Source: Maylandia zebra (lineage: Eukaryota; Chordata; Actinopteri; Cichliformes; Cichlidae). From it: a stretch of 64,000 nucleotides of DNA. The DNA lies in assembly GCF_041146795.1 (NCBI RefSeq), contig NC_135176.1, positions 447,286-511,285 of the forward strand, read 5' to 3'. Shown here in pieces: positions 22,870-32,772 of this stretch. The notes below the pieces were generated by a model. The model saw nothing but the letters and a program-made list of their open reading frames with translations, made no database searches and had not been told where the DNA came from. Both the position numbers and the translations under genes were made by a program. The first letter of the stretch is position 1, and every line of letters starts with the position of its first letter.

Positions 22870-24777
22870 TTAACTAGTAGAAAAAGCAAGTTCAAACAAA
22901 TATGTTTTAAGCCGTGATTTAAAAGATTGAATAGAATCAGACGCCCGGATGCCAATCGGGAGATTGTTCCACAGCTCAGGTGCAGCTAGAGCAAACGCTC
23001 GATCACCTCTAGACTTCAAGCGAGATCTGGGCTGAACCAACAATAACTGTGAGGAAGATCTTAAGGCCCTCGTAGGAAGATATGAATTTAAGAGTTCCTT
23101 AAGATAACTTGGCCCTGTGTTATTAGTAATTTTAAAAGTAAACAACAGAATTTTGAATTGAATACGAAATTTCACAGGCAACCAGTGCAGATCAGCAAGG
23201 ACAGGAGTGATGTGAGCAAACTTCTTAGTTTTAGTTAGAATGCGTGCAGCGGCATTCTGGACTGTCTGTAATCTATGTAAAAGGGTAGAGTGGAGACCAT
23301 AATAAAGTGAATTACAGTAATCTAGTCTTGACGTTACAAAGGCATGGATGAGCTTTTCCAGGTCATTGTGCGGGATGTAGTGTTTGGCCTTGGAAATAAG
23401 GCGAAGTTGGTAGAAACTAGATCTGACGACAGCAGATACTTGTTTATCAAGTTTAAATGAGCTGTCAAGTAGCACACCCAAATTCCTAACAGTGTCAGGG
23501 AAAGAACTAGTGAGAAAACCAAAAGCATCATGAAGTTTGGCACGAAGAGCGTCACTGCCAAAGATCATAATTTCAGTTTTCTTATCGTTAAGGATAAGAA
23601 AATTTGCCAGAAGCCATTGCTTGACCTCACACATGCACTCTCGAAAGTTACTCACGGACATAGCTAGATCATCATTCAGCTCAAAATAGATCTGGATGTC
23701 ATCGGCATAATAGTGAAAGGCAATGTGGTGTTTCTCAAAAATGACACTTAAAGGAAGCATATACAGTGAGAACAGGGTAGGGCCTAACACAGATCCCTGG
23801 GGGACACCACAGCAAACAGGTACAGCGGAGGAGGAGGAGGTGGCCAAGTGAACCGAAGAGAGCCGATCGGAGAGGTAAGATTTAAACCAATCCAAGGCAG
23901 CGCCCTTGATGCCTACAGTGTGCTCTAGTCTCGCCAATAGGATGTTATGGTCAACCATGTCAAATGCCGATGAAAGATCCAATAGAACTAGGACAGAGGG
24001 GCGTCCATTGTCAGCCATTAGTAAAAGGTCATTAAAAACTCGGAGCAGTGCTGATTCAGTGCTGTGGTGTTGTTTAAAGGCCGATTGATATTTATCATTA
24101 ATGTTATTCTCATCCAGGTAGGTCTGAAGTTGAAGCAGAACTACCTTCTCAAGAATTTTAGCCACGAAGGGAAGTTTGGAAATCGGCCTATAATTGGCAT
24201 AATCATTTTGATCGAGGTTACTTTTTTTAAGAACAGGTTGGATTATAGCATGTTTAAGAGCTGATGGTACATAGCCGGACAGCAAGGAGGAGTTCAATAT
24301 GGACAATAGACAAGGTCCAATTGCACTAAAACAATCCTTGACTATACGGGATGGAAGAACATCATGTACAAGATTAGTATTGTTCAGTTTTTCAATTAGA
24401 TGCTTCAGAGTAGAGAGAGAAACAGGTTCAAATTGACAAAAAGTAGTAGAACAATCAGGGGTGGGCATACGGTCGGTCACCAAAGGAAGGGTAGATTTAA
24501 GAGATGCGACTTTATCCAAAAAATAACTTGAAAATTTTTCACAGAGGCATAGAGGGGCAGGGGTTGACCACAGAGTTGAAAATTTTGAATAAAATTCGAG
24601 GGTTGTTTCCATTGGTGGTGATAATTTTAGATAGGAAAGCTGCTTTAGCCGTTCTGGCAGCTGATTGAAACTTCGAGCGGCTAATGCATAAAATGTCATA
24701 TGATGACTGGAGATTATCTTTCCTCCACCTCCTCTCATCCCGTCGACACATACGTCGTAAGGCGCGAACAGAATCAT
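22870..24777 (-). CDS. L2 ORF, reverse transcriptase half
   Basis: Uninterrupted from the frameshift to a stop at 22870. Motifs in order: SNLDQNDYANYRPISKLPFV, LLDLSSAFDMVDHNIL (catalytic Asp), CCGVPQGSVLGPTLF, HYYADDIQIY (YADD), NLGVLLDSSF, HAFVTSRLDYCN, LTKTKKFAHITPVLADLHWL and PRSRLKSRGDRAFALAAPEL. All reverse-transcriptase blocks seem present. Would be functional only if the single frame break were absent. Confidence 0.9.
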   Translation of the reverse strand: MILFAPYDVCVDGMRGGGGKIISSHHMTFYALAARSFNQLPERLKQLSYLKLSPPMETTLEFYSKFSTLWSTPAPLCLCEKFSSYFLDKVASLKSTLPLVTDRMPTPDCSTTFCQFEPVSLSTLKHLIEKLNNTNLVHDVLPSRIVKDCFSAIGPCLLSILNSSLLSGYVPSALKHAIIQPVLKKSNLDQNDYANYRPISKLPFVAKILEKVVLLQLQTYLDENNINDKYQSAFKQHHSTESALLRVFNDLLLMADNGRPSVLVLLDLSSAFDMVDHNILLARLEHTVGIKGAALDWFKSYLSDRLSSVHLATSSSSAVPVCCGVPQGSVLGPTLFSLYMLPLSVIFEKHHIAFHYYADDIQIYFELNDDLAMSVSNFRECMCEVKQWLLANFLILNDKKTEIMIFGSDALRAKLHDAFGFLTSSFPDTVRNLGVLLDSSFKLDKQVSAVVRSSFYQLRLISKAKHYIPHNDLEKLIHAFVTSRLDYCNSLYYGLHSTLLHRLQTVQNAAARILTKTKKFAHITPVLADLHWLPVKFRIQFKILLFTFKITNNTGPSYLKELLNSYLPTRALRSSSQLLLVQPRSRLKSRGDRAFALAAPELWNNLPIGIRASDSIQSFKSRLKTYLFELAFSTS

Positions 24778-26035
24778 TTAACCAACATTGTGAGTAGGTT
24801 CTGGGGCGTTTCATTTTGATCGGTGCTACAATGTCAAGGATAGAGGAACATGTAGTTAATAGAGTATTGGCGAAATTCTCAAGCGTATGTGGAGTAAGAC
24901 AATCTGACGTAGTAAATGAAAAGTTCACAAAAGAATTAGAAAATTTCAACAGAGTATCAGCATTCACAGTACGCGTAGGGCAAAGAGGAGCCTCAAAGCG
25001 TGATCCGGTGTTGCCAAGGTCAAGATCGAAAATAACCGGAGAATGGTCGGAAAGTCCAGTGTTTCTAATTTCCTTAATACATATATCCACATCATATGAA
25101 AAAACCAAATCAAGGGTGTGGCCCTTAACATGGGTAGGCTCATTCACCCACTGGGTAAGATTAAAAGAAGCAGTTAGTGCTAGAAAATCGTTAGCCAATT
25201 GGTCATCCATACAACAGACATGAATGTTAAAATCACCAGAAATAATAACAGAACCATATTTAAAAAGAATGGATCCCAAGAAGTCAGCAAATTCAGAAAT
25301 AAACATCTTGTGGTATTTAGGCGGACGATAAACCACAACACACAGAGTAGTCCGAGGGCCAGTCAATTCCAATAACTGAGCTTCAAAGCTAGAATAGGTT
25401 GGGGAGGGTAGCAGTCGTGCTTCGTGTTTGTTTTTAAAAACCGAGGCTAAGCCACCACCTCTACCAGTGAGCCTTGGTGAGCTAAAGAAGGCACAGTCAG
25501 GAGGGAGAAGCTCAGAAAAGGGGATGAACTCACCCGGAGAAGTCCATGTCTCCGTCAGAAATAGAACATCCAGTCCCGTGGTGAGGAAAAAGTCATTTAA
25601 GAGAAAGGCCTTATTTGAAAGAGACCTAACATTAAATAAAGCAATCCGAGTCCGAGGAGCTAGGTCATTAGCGGTAGCCCGTCGCAGGGTGTTGAGATTG
25701 CTGTGTTGAACACCACGGCCAGGCGGTGTAATCCAAGACCGAGCAGAGTGATAAGCCACTGGACAGGTAGGATAGGTTTGAGGGCCAACAGGGCATATCC
25801 AACGATGACTTAACAATTTCGCCGCAAGGCGGCTCCTGGAGTAGAAGATAAATCGTGACAGCTCACGACTTGTAGAAGGGTAATCCATAGCCATGGCTCT
25901 AATATAAGCCTTGACGCGAACGCGGGCACCACTCCTTCTACCCCGTTTCCTGAAGCGTTTCCTACGCAGAAAGGGAAAAGGTAGGTAGGTCATTTTGATG
26001 GAAGAGACGGGCGGCAGGGGAGTGGCACCACCCAT
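24539..26035 (-). CDS. L2 ORF, endonuclease half
   Basis: The N-terminus is basic (RRKRFRKRGRRSGARVRVK). It is followed by an exonuclease-endonuclease-phosphatase fold with ALFNVRSLSNK, LTETWTSPGE, RGGGLASVF, VVYRPPKYHK, ISGDFNIHV, GHTLDLVFS and SDHSPVIFD in order. These carry the usual catalytic Asn, Glu, Asp and the terminal SDH. It nicks target DNA during retrotransposition. The frame stops early (NPCPSMPL), while the natural continuation LCEKFSSYFLDKV is in the other frame; a one-base indel near 24550 explains this. Confidence 0.88.
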   Translation of the reverse strand: MGGATPLPPVSSIKMTYLPFPFLRRKRFRKRGRRSGARVRVKAYIRAMAMDYPSTSRELSRFIFYSRSRLAAKLLSHRWICPVGPQTYPTCPVAYHSARSWITPPGRGVQHSNLNTLRRATANDLAPRTRIALFNVRSLSNKAFLLNDFFLTTGLDVLFLTETWTSPGEFIPFSELLPPDCAFFSSPRLTGRGGGLASVFKNKHEARLLPSPTYSSFEAQLLELTGPRTTLCVVVYRPPKYHKMFISEFADFLGSILFKYGSVIISGDFNIHVCCMDDQLANDFLALTASFNLTQWVNEPTHVKGHTLDLVFSYDVDICIKEIRNTGLSDHSPVIFDLDLGNTGSRFEAPLCPTRTVNADTLLKFSNSFVNFSFTTSDCLTPHTLENFANTLLTTCSSILDIVAPIKMKRPRTYSQCWLNDSVRALRRMCRRDERRWRKDNLQSSYDILCISRSKFQSAARTAKAAFLSKIITTNGNNPRILFKIFNSVVNPCPSMPL

Positions 26036-27127
26036 GGTCCCATAACTGTCCAGTCGTTGAGGACAGGAGAACCGAAGGTTACAAGCATCAGCCCTCGGAT
26101 CACCACCTTCCTCCAGTGGCTCTCTGAGTTTGAATGGAGGACTTCCAACTAGGTAAGAATACAGAGATGATAATATCTTTTACATAGCTGATAATTATAT
26201 ACATACTGTACACACATCCATACAACAGTATGAATGATCTCAGACAGATGTGAACAAGTGAATAACCTGAGCAAACATGAATATTGATGATGTGTCTTTG
26301 ACAGGTGGTGATAAAGACTACGCTGAACCCGACCATCCTGGTAACGGAAATCTAAATCCCATGTCACATTCTATTTCCTGGGACCCACTGATAATTATTA
26401 CATTTTGTAAATGATTTTTGTTTTACAATTGTAATAGTTTATTTAATGTTCATGCTGGTGGGTTTGTCCTGTTTTTAGTGGAATGAAAAACTGTTTTCCT
26501 TAAAAAAATCAGACACAGAAAGGTGAAGGACTGTGTAGTTTTCATGTACGCTTCTATTTATTTTGGTTATTGACATTGTTTTTATTCAGTTGAAAAATGT
26601 TTTTCTTGTTAAAAAAATATCAACAATAAATGTTGGTTTAATTCACTATTCTGAGACTACTTTATTGAATTATATTGTTTTTTGTAAATGTTCTTATATT
26701 GAATATGAATGTTAACATTATTTTTATTTGCTGTAAAACACAATTACAGTCTAAACAAATTATACTGTACACAATTACAGTGTTATACCATAAACCACAT
26801 TTGCAGTACAGTGATACTATAAAACTTAATCACGGTAAGTCTTTCTAACTGTAAACCACATTTACAGTAAAGTGGTTGAACTGTAAAACATCACAACGGT
26901 AAAGATACTGTAGATCAGTAATTACAGTAACTTACTGGCAATAGTGTTGCCAGTAAGTTACTGTAAAAATACAATAAAATGTCTAACAGTGTATAGACTG
27001 GACACATTAGCTACACACAGCTACACAAAGTCAGATATTGAGCATTAACCAGGAACAGAGTCATCATTTATAAGTCTAATGGTTAGCAGTCTTGCAGAAG
27101 CCCACACTAGAGTCTTTAATGCATGCA

Positions 27128-27196
27128 TGAAGCGCCTTGAGGCGACTTTTGTTGTGATTCGGCGCTATATAAATAAAATTGAATTGAATTTAATGA
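27128..27196 (+). mobile_element. L2-type LINE 3' tail, very short
   Basis: AAGCGCCTTGAGGCGACTTT then GCGCTATATAAATAAAATTG and AATTG repeats: only the last 65-70 bases of an L2 copy. Confidence 0.85.
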
Positions 27197-27199
27197 ATT

Positions 27200-27820
27200 T
27201 ACGTAATCCTCAATAAACTGCAGCATATGTGGACAATGTCGATGCCTACTACACTCTTTAATTTCTCAAGACTGCAATTTCTGGCCAAAAATTATTAATT
27301 GTAAAAATAGATTCGATTTTGGACTTGAATCTAGTAATGCTGCCCGTTACTAAAACTTTTCCAAGGTTAAATAGTGTGAACTTTTTACCATATAATATAA
27401 AATTAGTTCTTTCTTGAAAGCCACATTTTCCTGTTTGTTTTATGAAAAGTGGTGTTTATCCTCCTTCACATCTAATGTTTAAGCTGAGTGCAGTCACACT
27501 TACCTTCAGTGTGTGCTTGTGTTGCTGCTCAGATACATACTGCAGGATGTAGGAGGAGGGGATACCTAGATGGAGCTTCAGGTATATATAATTTAGCTAA
27601 CTGAACCTTATCTATTTTTAGATTAGTGCCACTTCTGTTCTCTGTGAGGAGAGTTAATTAAGTGCCTGGCCTTTTCCCAACTCTGCTTTAAATGAATGTG
27701 ACTGCTGTATGTATCTCAGTGAGGGAAGGTCACTGCATTTATCTGCTCATGTCTTTGTCCTTATTTGCTTTATAGTCATTTTTGTACCTGCCGTTTTACG
27801 TTTGCTGCTTTACACTGGTT
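27200..27820. other. No gene or repeat recognised
   Basis: AT-rich spacer between two short L2 tails. Confidence 0.4.
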
Positions 27821-27824
27821 ATCT

Positions 27825-27897
27825 GATATATATAAAGCGCCTTGAGGCTCCTGTTGTTGTGATTTGGTGCTGTATAACTAAAACTGAATTGAATTAT
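27825..27897 (+). mobile_element. L2-type LINE 3' tail, very short
   Basis: ATAAAGCGCCTTGAGGCTCC and GTGCTGTATAACTAAAACTG: a second, more diverged minimal L2 3' end 0.7 kb from the first. Confidence 0.8.
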
Positions 27898-28598
27898 ATT
27901 AGTATACAGAAATCATAAACTTCACATTTTTAAACCAAACAGGTTATTCGTTAGACAAATGCAGTTTTTTAGGAGCTTTTGATCTTTCTAATGACATATG
28001 TCCTATGTTATTAAAGAGCCACAAAAACTGACAAGCTGTGATTTTTAACTGCATGTGCAGCCTGTGTCTTTGTGCTAGGGATGGGTATCGAAAACCGGTT
28101 CTTGTTGAGAACCGGTTCCCACCGTTTCAGTTCCTTGGAATTGTTTGCCATTTTTGTAAACGATTCCCTTATTGATTCCAGTCGCCCCGAATGACGTCAC
28201 CACGTTGCTGAGCGTCATTTACCTGGCAGGAAACACGGCGCGTAAGCGGCTCAAACGCTCAAAAGTTTGGTTATACTTTACGAGAACGGATGACAACAGG
28301 GCAACTTGCAATACTTGCAAAGCAGATATTTCATTTAAGGGAGGAAACACTACGAATATGCAAAAGCATTTGCTCACAAAACACGCGATGACCTTAAATG
28401 AATGTCATGTTTTTAATTCCTCTCCGGACTCATGAATCTCAACCCAGCAGCAGCGGTAACGTTTGCACGTCCTCTCCCGTTAATGCGGCAGGTAAATAAT
28501 CAACTAACAGTGCATATTATGTTAGCGCGATCTGCCTTATTACAAAACCTGCCATTACTGTGCATTTAGGTGACCGTGATGAGAGAGACAGACAGAGT

Positions 28599-29270
28599 GT
28601 CACGGTCCGCTGTGACAGACCGTGTGGAGAGTGCGTGGAGGACTCAGGTGCAGACACGAGTGACACGGGAGTAAACTTTAAACAAAAGCGAGCCTTTTAT
28701 TGTGGCTGGTAACGCAAGAGAAACAAACAAGAATAAGGGCAGCTCAAAAGCAATAACTAAACAGAAACCTAAACTGGGAATGAACTAAGGTAAGGCTATG
28801 AATACAACAGACCGGGCATGGAAACATGGAGGGTGGGAACACAGACGACGCGACACAGACTGTATGAAACACAGAGACTAAATACACATGAGGGATGATC
28901 AGGGGAAGTGGATGCACACGGGGAACACAAGTGACACTGATAATCATAACAAGACACGGCAGGAGTGAACGTAACACTGATGGGAGATGGGCAAAGTAAA
29001 ACAGGAAGTACACAGAGGTTCAAACAGGAGGAGAGAGAGCACGGGGAGAACGCAGACATAACGGGCTGGGGAAAACATAGAATAAAACACAAAGAGAGAC
29101 GAGGGCTCATAAATACACAGAGGGGCACACAGGGGGTAAGAGTCACGAAGGGAAAACACATAAGGAACAACGTAACAGATCAACCCAGGAAGCATGGCCT
29201 AAATAAAGAACAAAATACAAAAATACATGAAAACTAAGAATACTGGGCCCACATGGCCCAGGACCATGAC
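28599..29270. mobile_element. 672-bp non-autonomous DNA transposon nested in the hAT
   Basis: Ends GTCACGGTCC and GGACCATGAC are inverse with one mismatch, flanked by the 7-bp direct repeat ACAGAGT (28592-28598 and 29271-29277). No transposase coding. Superfamily not determined. Confidence 0.78.
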
Positions 29271-29410
29271 ACAGAGTCTGGCTGGCTGCAGTCTACCGGT
29301 AGCGTCTCCTTTCAGGCCAGGATAGACGAATGCCACCGAGCAGTGACTAAGTTTGTGGTAAAAGGCTTGCACCCATTTGCCACAGCAGATGCCACCGATT
29401 TTCGGTAATT

Positions 29411-32400
29411 TCATTCATTTCATTTATTTATTCATTTTCAGGCACAACAAATACCTATATTGAACATAAAATACACAAAACAAAAAACAAAACTTGCCTG
29501 AAAAAGGAGTGGGACGAAGAAAACTTATTAAATCCCACCCCTATACTCACTCATCAACAAAAAAAAACAATAAACTTCCCGCAGCTACGCCCATCATTGC
29601 ATACAGACCCATCAACAGCCCCGGGCAGATACAAGCATCTAAGCGGCAGCTCGCAACCAACAATTAGAGCCTTCATAACTGAATACAGAATATATAAATT
29701 ATAAATTGCATTACCACAGGTAACAGGTAGTAATAACTACAAGTAACAAACACACATACATATACATACATATATATCTACACACACAAGTACATATATG
29801 TACATACATACGCACACTTTATTTTATTTTTTTTTTTTTGGAATCCATACCAGCAATGGTAAGAGGACAGACATTACAGAGCACACTAAAACCCATCATT
29901 GAGTATACTGTGACCAGACCAACTGTTTGTAGAGAAATTTAAATCTATGAATATTTTTGCATTGTTTCAATTGTAAACTCAGACTGTTCCAGATTTTCAC
30001 ACCACATACAGACACACAAAAGCCTTTACGGGTTGTTCGAGTTCTGGGTAATTTGAATTCTCCAAAGCCTCTCACATTATAAACCTTTTCTCGAATTTCA
30101 AATCTAGTTTGTAAATTTGCCGGTAAAAGTTTAGTAAAAGCTTTATACAAAATTATGGATGTATTGTAATTAACCAGATCCTGGAATTTAAGTAACTTTG
30201 CCTGAAGAAAGAATTTGTGAGTATGATCTAGATAACCAGCCTTGTGAATAATACGCAGTGCTCGTTTCTGTACTGTGACTAATGGATTAGTTGTATTTTT
30301 ATATGTGTTTCCCCACACTTCCACACAATATGTAAGATATGGAAGAACCAGAGTACAGTACAGAGTATGAAGTGCATCTTTATCAAGGAATTGTTTCACT
30401 TTGTTCAAAACTGCGAGGCTTCTAGAAATTTTGGTTTTTATGTGTCTGACGTGGGGTTTCCATGAAATTTTGTTATCAATTATAACTCCCAAAAATTTGT
30501 TTTCACTCACATTATCAATTGGTACACCTTCAATGATAATTGGTAATTCTATATTATATTTTAAATTACCAAAAAACATTGCTTTAGTTTTATTTATATT
30601 TAATGATAATTTATTTATGTCCATCCATTTTTTTATTAATTTTAGCTCCCTGTTTACAGTCATTACAAGATCAGTATAATCATCGCTACTGAAAAATATG
30701 TTGGTGTCATCTGCGAACAGTATGAGTTTAAGTACTTGAGAAACATCAAAAATATCATTTATGTATACATTGAAAAGTTTTGGTCCCAACACTGACCCTT
30801 GGGGAACACCACATGTAATACCAAGTTTCTCTGAATGGTAATGCCCTATGCTAACATATTGTTCCCGACCTGTTAGGTAACTTTTTAACCAGTTACCAGC
30901 TTTCCCTCGAATACCATATCTTTCCAATTTATCCAGTAATATTGAGTGATTGATTGTGTCGAAGGCCTTTTTGAGGTCAACAAAAATACCAACTGCATAT
31001 TTATTTTTATCCAGTGTATCAGTAATTTCTTCTACTGCCTCAATTATCACCATTGAAGTGGTTCTTTGCGTTCTGAAACCATACTGACCAACATTTATTA
31101 TTTGATGTTTTTCAAGGAATTTTTCTAATCTTGAATTAAAAAGTTTTTCTAGAATTTTTGAGAATTGAGGCAGTAGAGAAATAGGCCTATAATTGGTAAA
31201 ACTGTGTTTGTCATTACTTTTATATAGTGGTATTACTTTCGCAATTTTCATTTTTTTTGGAAAACAACCGGACTGAAATGATAAATTACAGATATATGTT
31301 AAGGGACTAGCAATATTCAGAATAACCTGTTTAACTACAGACATATTTATGTCATGATAATCCATTGAAGACTTACTTTTACATTTTAATGTGATATTTA
31401 TTACTTCTTGCTCATTTGTAGCTGAGAGGAACAGTGAAAAGGGATTTGATTTTATATTACTGATATTTTCATTTTTATGACACGGGATGTCCGCTGCTAG
31501 TTCAGGGCCAACATTTATGAAGAATTTATTGAACCCATCGACAATATTACTCATGTTGTGATTTTCACCATTTGCATCAGTAAAATATTCAGGATATGAT
31601 GTTCCAGAAGATCCTTGTTTAATTAAGTTGTTTAACACATCCCAAGTTCCTTTTATATTGTTTTTATTTTCATATAATCTTCTTCTATAATAAAGTTGTT
31701 TGCTCGTTCTTATAATATCAGTCAATTTATTTCTATATGCTTTATATCTTTGTTCCACTTCTTTTGTTTTTACTTTGATAAACTGTTTATACAGATTGTT
31801 TTTCTTTTTGCAAGCATTAATAATTCCTTTTGTGAGCCAAGGACTTTTTATCTTTTTTTTCTTTGTCATGTGTTCGTTTACAGGACAATGTTTATTGTAC
31901 CACATAGTAAAAATATCTAGAAAATTATCATAAGCCTTGTCCACATCTGACTCTTCACACACCGAACTCCAATCTTGTTGTGCTAAATCGAAATTGAAGG
32001 CATGAATTGCTTCTTCATTTATTGTTCGCTTTGCTATCATGATCTTGGTATCTATTTTTTGTAAATCACAGTCACACAAAGTAAAAACTGGTAAGTGGTC
32101 AGTTATATCACAGACAAGCAGACCACTATTAATTTGGAAATCCATGACATTAGTAAAAATGTTGTCAATAATAGTGGCGCTATGTGATGTTATTCTGCTT
32201 GGCTTTGTTATTGTTGGATATAGTGATAAGCTGTACATTGTGTCAGTAAAGTCGTCAATGGCTTTTAACCTTGTTGGATTTAGCAAATCAATGTTAAAAT
32301 CACCACAGATAAATAGTAATTTTTGGTTCACCGAAGCAAACGTTTTTTCTATCCATTCATTAAAAGTGTCAATACTTGAACTGGGTGTCCGATATATACA

Positions 32401-32419
32401 CCCAGTAAGTGAATGTGTT
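29411..32419 (-). mobile_element. 5'-truncated LINE (jockey superfamily) nested in the hAT
   Basis: The minus-strand element starts inside the endonuclease domain (CIYRTPSSSIDTFNEW) and ends with a 3' UTR and ATGAATAAATAAATGAAATG tail. A possible 5-bp duplication TAATT flanks it (29406-29410, 32420-32424). Confidence 0.88.
29896..32331 (-). CDS. LINE reverse transcriptase ORF, 811 codons, uninterrupted
   Basis: Endonuclease C-terminal motifs (LFICGDFNIDLLNP, SHSATIIDNIFTN, ITDHLPVF) are followed by a linker. Reverse transcriptase blocks follow: TNYRPISLLPQFSKILEKL, IFVDLKKAFDTINHSILL (catalytic Asp), ITCGVPQGSVLGPKLFNVYI, LILFADDTNIFF (FADD), LSLNINKTKAMFFG and KFLGVIIDNKISW. The C-terminal domain ends KFLYKQLVWSQ. 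There are no stops over 2.4 kb, although the copy is 5'-truncated, which suggests recent insertion. Motifs point to a CR1/Rex1/L2-related clade. Confidence 0.9.
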   Translation of the reverse strand: MNQKLLFICGDFNIDLLNPTRLKAIDDFTDTMYSLSLYPTITKPSRITSHSATIIDNIFTNVMDFQINSGLLVCDITDHLPVFTLCDCDLQKIDTKIMIAKRTINEEAIHAFNFDLAQQDWSSVCEESDVDKAYDNFLDIFTMWYNKHCPVNEHMTKKKKIKSPWLTKGIINACKKKNNLYKQFIKVKTKEVEQRYKAYRNKLTDIIRTSKQLYYRRRLYENKNNIKGTWDVLNNLIKQGSSGTSYPEYFTDANGENHNMSNIVDGFNKFFINVGPELAADIPCHKNENISNIKSNPFSLFLSATNEQEVINITLKCKSKSSMDYHDINMSVVKQVILNIASPLTYICNLSFQSGCFPKKMKIAKVIPLYKSNDKHSFTNYRPISLLPQFSKILEKLFNSRLEKFLEKHQIINVGQYGFRTQRTTSMVIIEAVEEITDTLDKNKYAVGIFVDLKKAFDTINHSILLDKLERYGIRGKAGNWLKSYLTGREQYVSIGHYHSEKLGITCGVPQGSVLGPKLFNVYINDIFDVSQVLKLILFADDTNIFFSSDDYTDLVMTVNRELKLIKKWMDINKLSLNINKTKAMFFGNLKYNIELPIIIEGVPIDNVSENKFLGVIIDNKISWKPHVRHIKTKISRSLAVLNKVKQFLDKDALHTLYCTLVLPYLTYCVEVWGNTYKNTTNPLVTVQKRALRIIHKAGYLDHTHKFFLQAKLLKFQDLVNYNTSIILYKAFTKLLPANLQTRFEIREKVYNVRGFGEFKLPRTRTTRKGFCVSVCGVKIWNSLSLQLKQCKNIHRFKFLYKQLVWSQYTQ

Positions 32420-32772
32420 TAATTGTAGGCAGGGACATTACTGGATATTCTTGTGTAATTGCTACTGAATAATTTATTTTATACTTTGTTATTGCTACAG
32501 AGGAATATTTATTTTATTATTTTACATTTACAATTTTTTTTCCTGGGAACCCTGTGACACCCCATTGAGATCTCACTGTTGGGTTTGTAAGGCCATGTTA
32601 CTCCTAAATTTCTACCTTGTTCAAAGAGAAGATATAAAACGAAGTTCTAAGCTAATCGAACTTAGTGTTCTCCTTTTTTAAAAAGAATCGATAAAGAATC
32701 GAATCGTTAAATAGAATCGAAAATGGAATCGGAATCATGAAAATCGTATCAATACCCATCCCTACTTTGTGC

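Larger units (their letters stand above)
22410..26080 (-). mobile_element. L2-type LINE, nearly intact
   Basis: Two long minus-strand frames cover a 5' basic region, endonuclease, reverse transcriptase and C-terminus, overlapping through a single frame change near 24545-24600. The 3' end is marked by GCTCTATAAATAAAGATTG and a (TTG)n tail on the minus strand (AACAAC on plus). It is inserted in the last coding part of the CACTA-like gene. It is the youngest-looking L2 copy here. Confidence 0.93.
20210..26991 (+). mobile_element. CACTA/EnSpm-like transposon remnant split by an L2 copy
   Basis: Coding pieces at 20210-22410 resume at about 26098. The right end (26740-26991) is packed with degenerate subterminal motifs (CTGTAAAC, TTACAGTA) and a hairpin around ACTTACTGGCAATAGTGTTGCCAGTAAGT. 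It terminates ...GTCTAACAGTG, that is CACTGTTAGAC on the other strand, the CACTG end of EnSpm/CACTA elements. No left terminus was recognised, so the start is the first coding base seen. It contains a foldback MITE (21707-21913) and the L2 at 22410-26080. Confidence 0.65.
28076..32764 (+). mobile_element. BED-finger hAT with two nested insertions
   Basis: Starts TAGGGATGGGTATCG and ends ATCAATACCCATCCCTA, with a perfect 8-bp duplication CTTTGTGC (28068-28075, 32765-32772). Exon-like 28172-28435 encodes KRSKVWLYFTRTDDNRATC and an intact BED finger (CNTCKADISFKGGNTTNMQK then HLLTKHA: C-x2-C...H-x4-H). A further transposase piece (ECHRAVTKFVVKGLHPFA, 29300-29400) lies between a MITE (28599-29270) and a LINE (29411-32419). 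Excluding the insertions it is about 1 kb, so most of the transposase is missing. Confidence 0.9.

Noticed and set aside
28744-29170. Overlapping minus-strand frames rich in Cys, Ser, Leu and Val
   Set aside because: They read through the non-coding MITE at 28599-29270; composition reflects its GA-rich strand.
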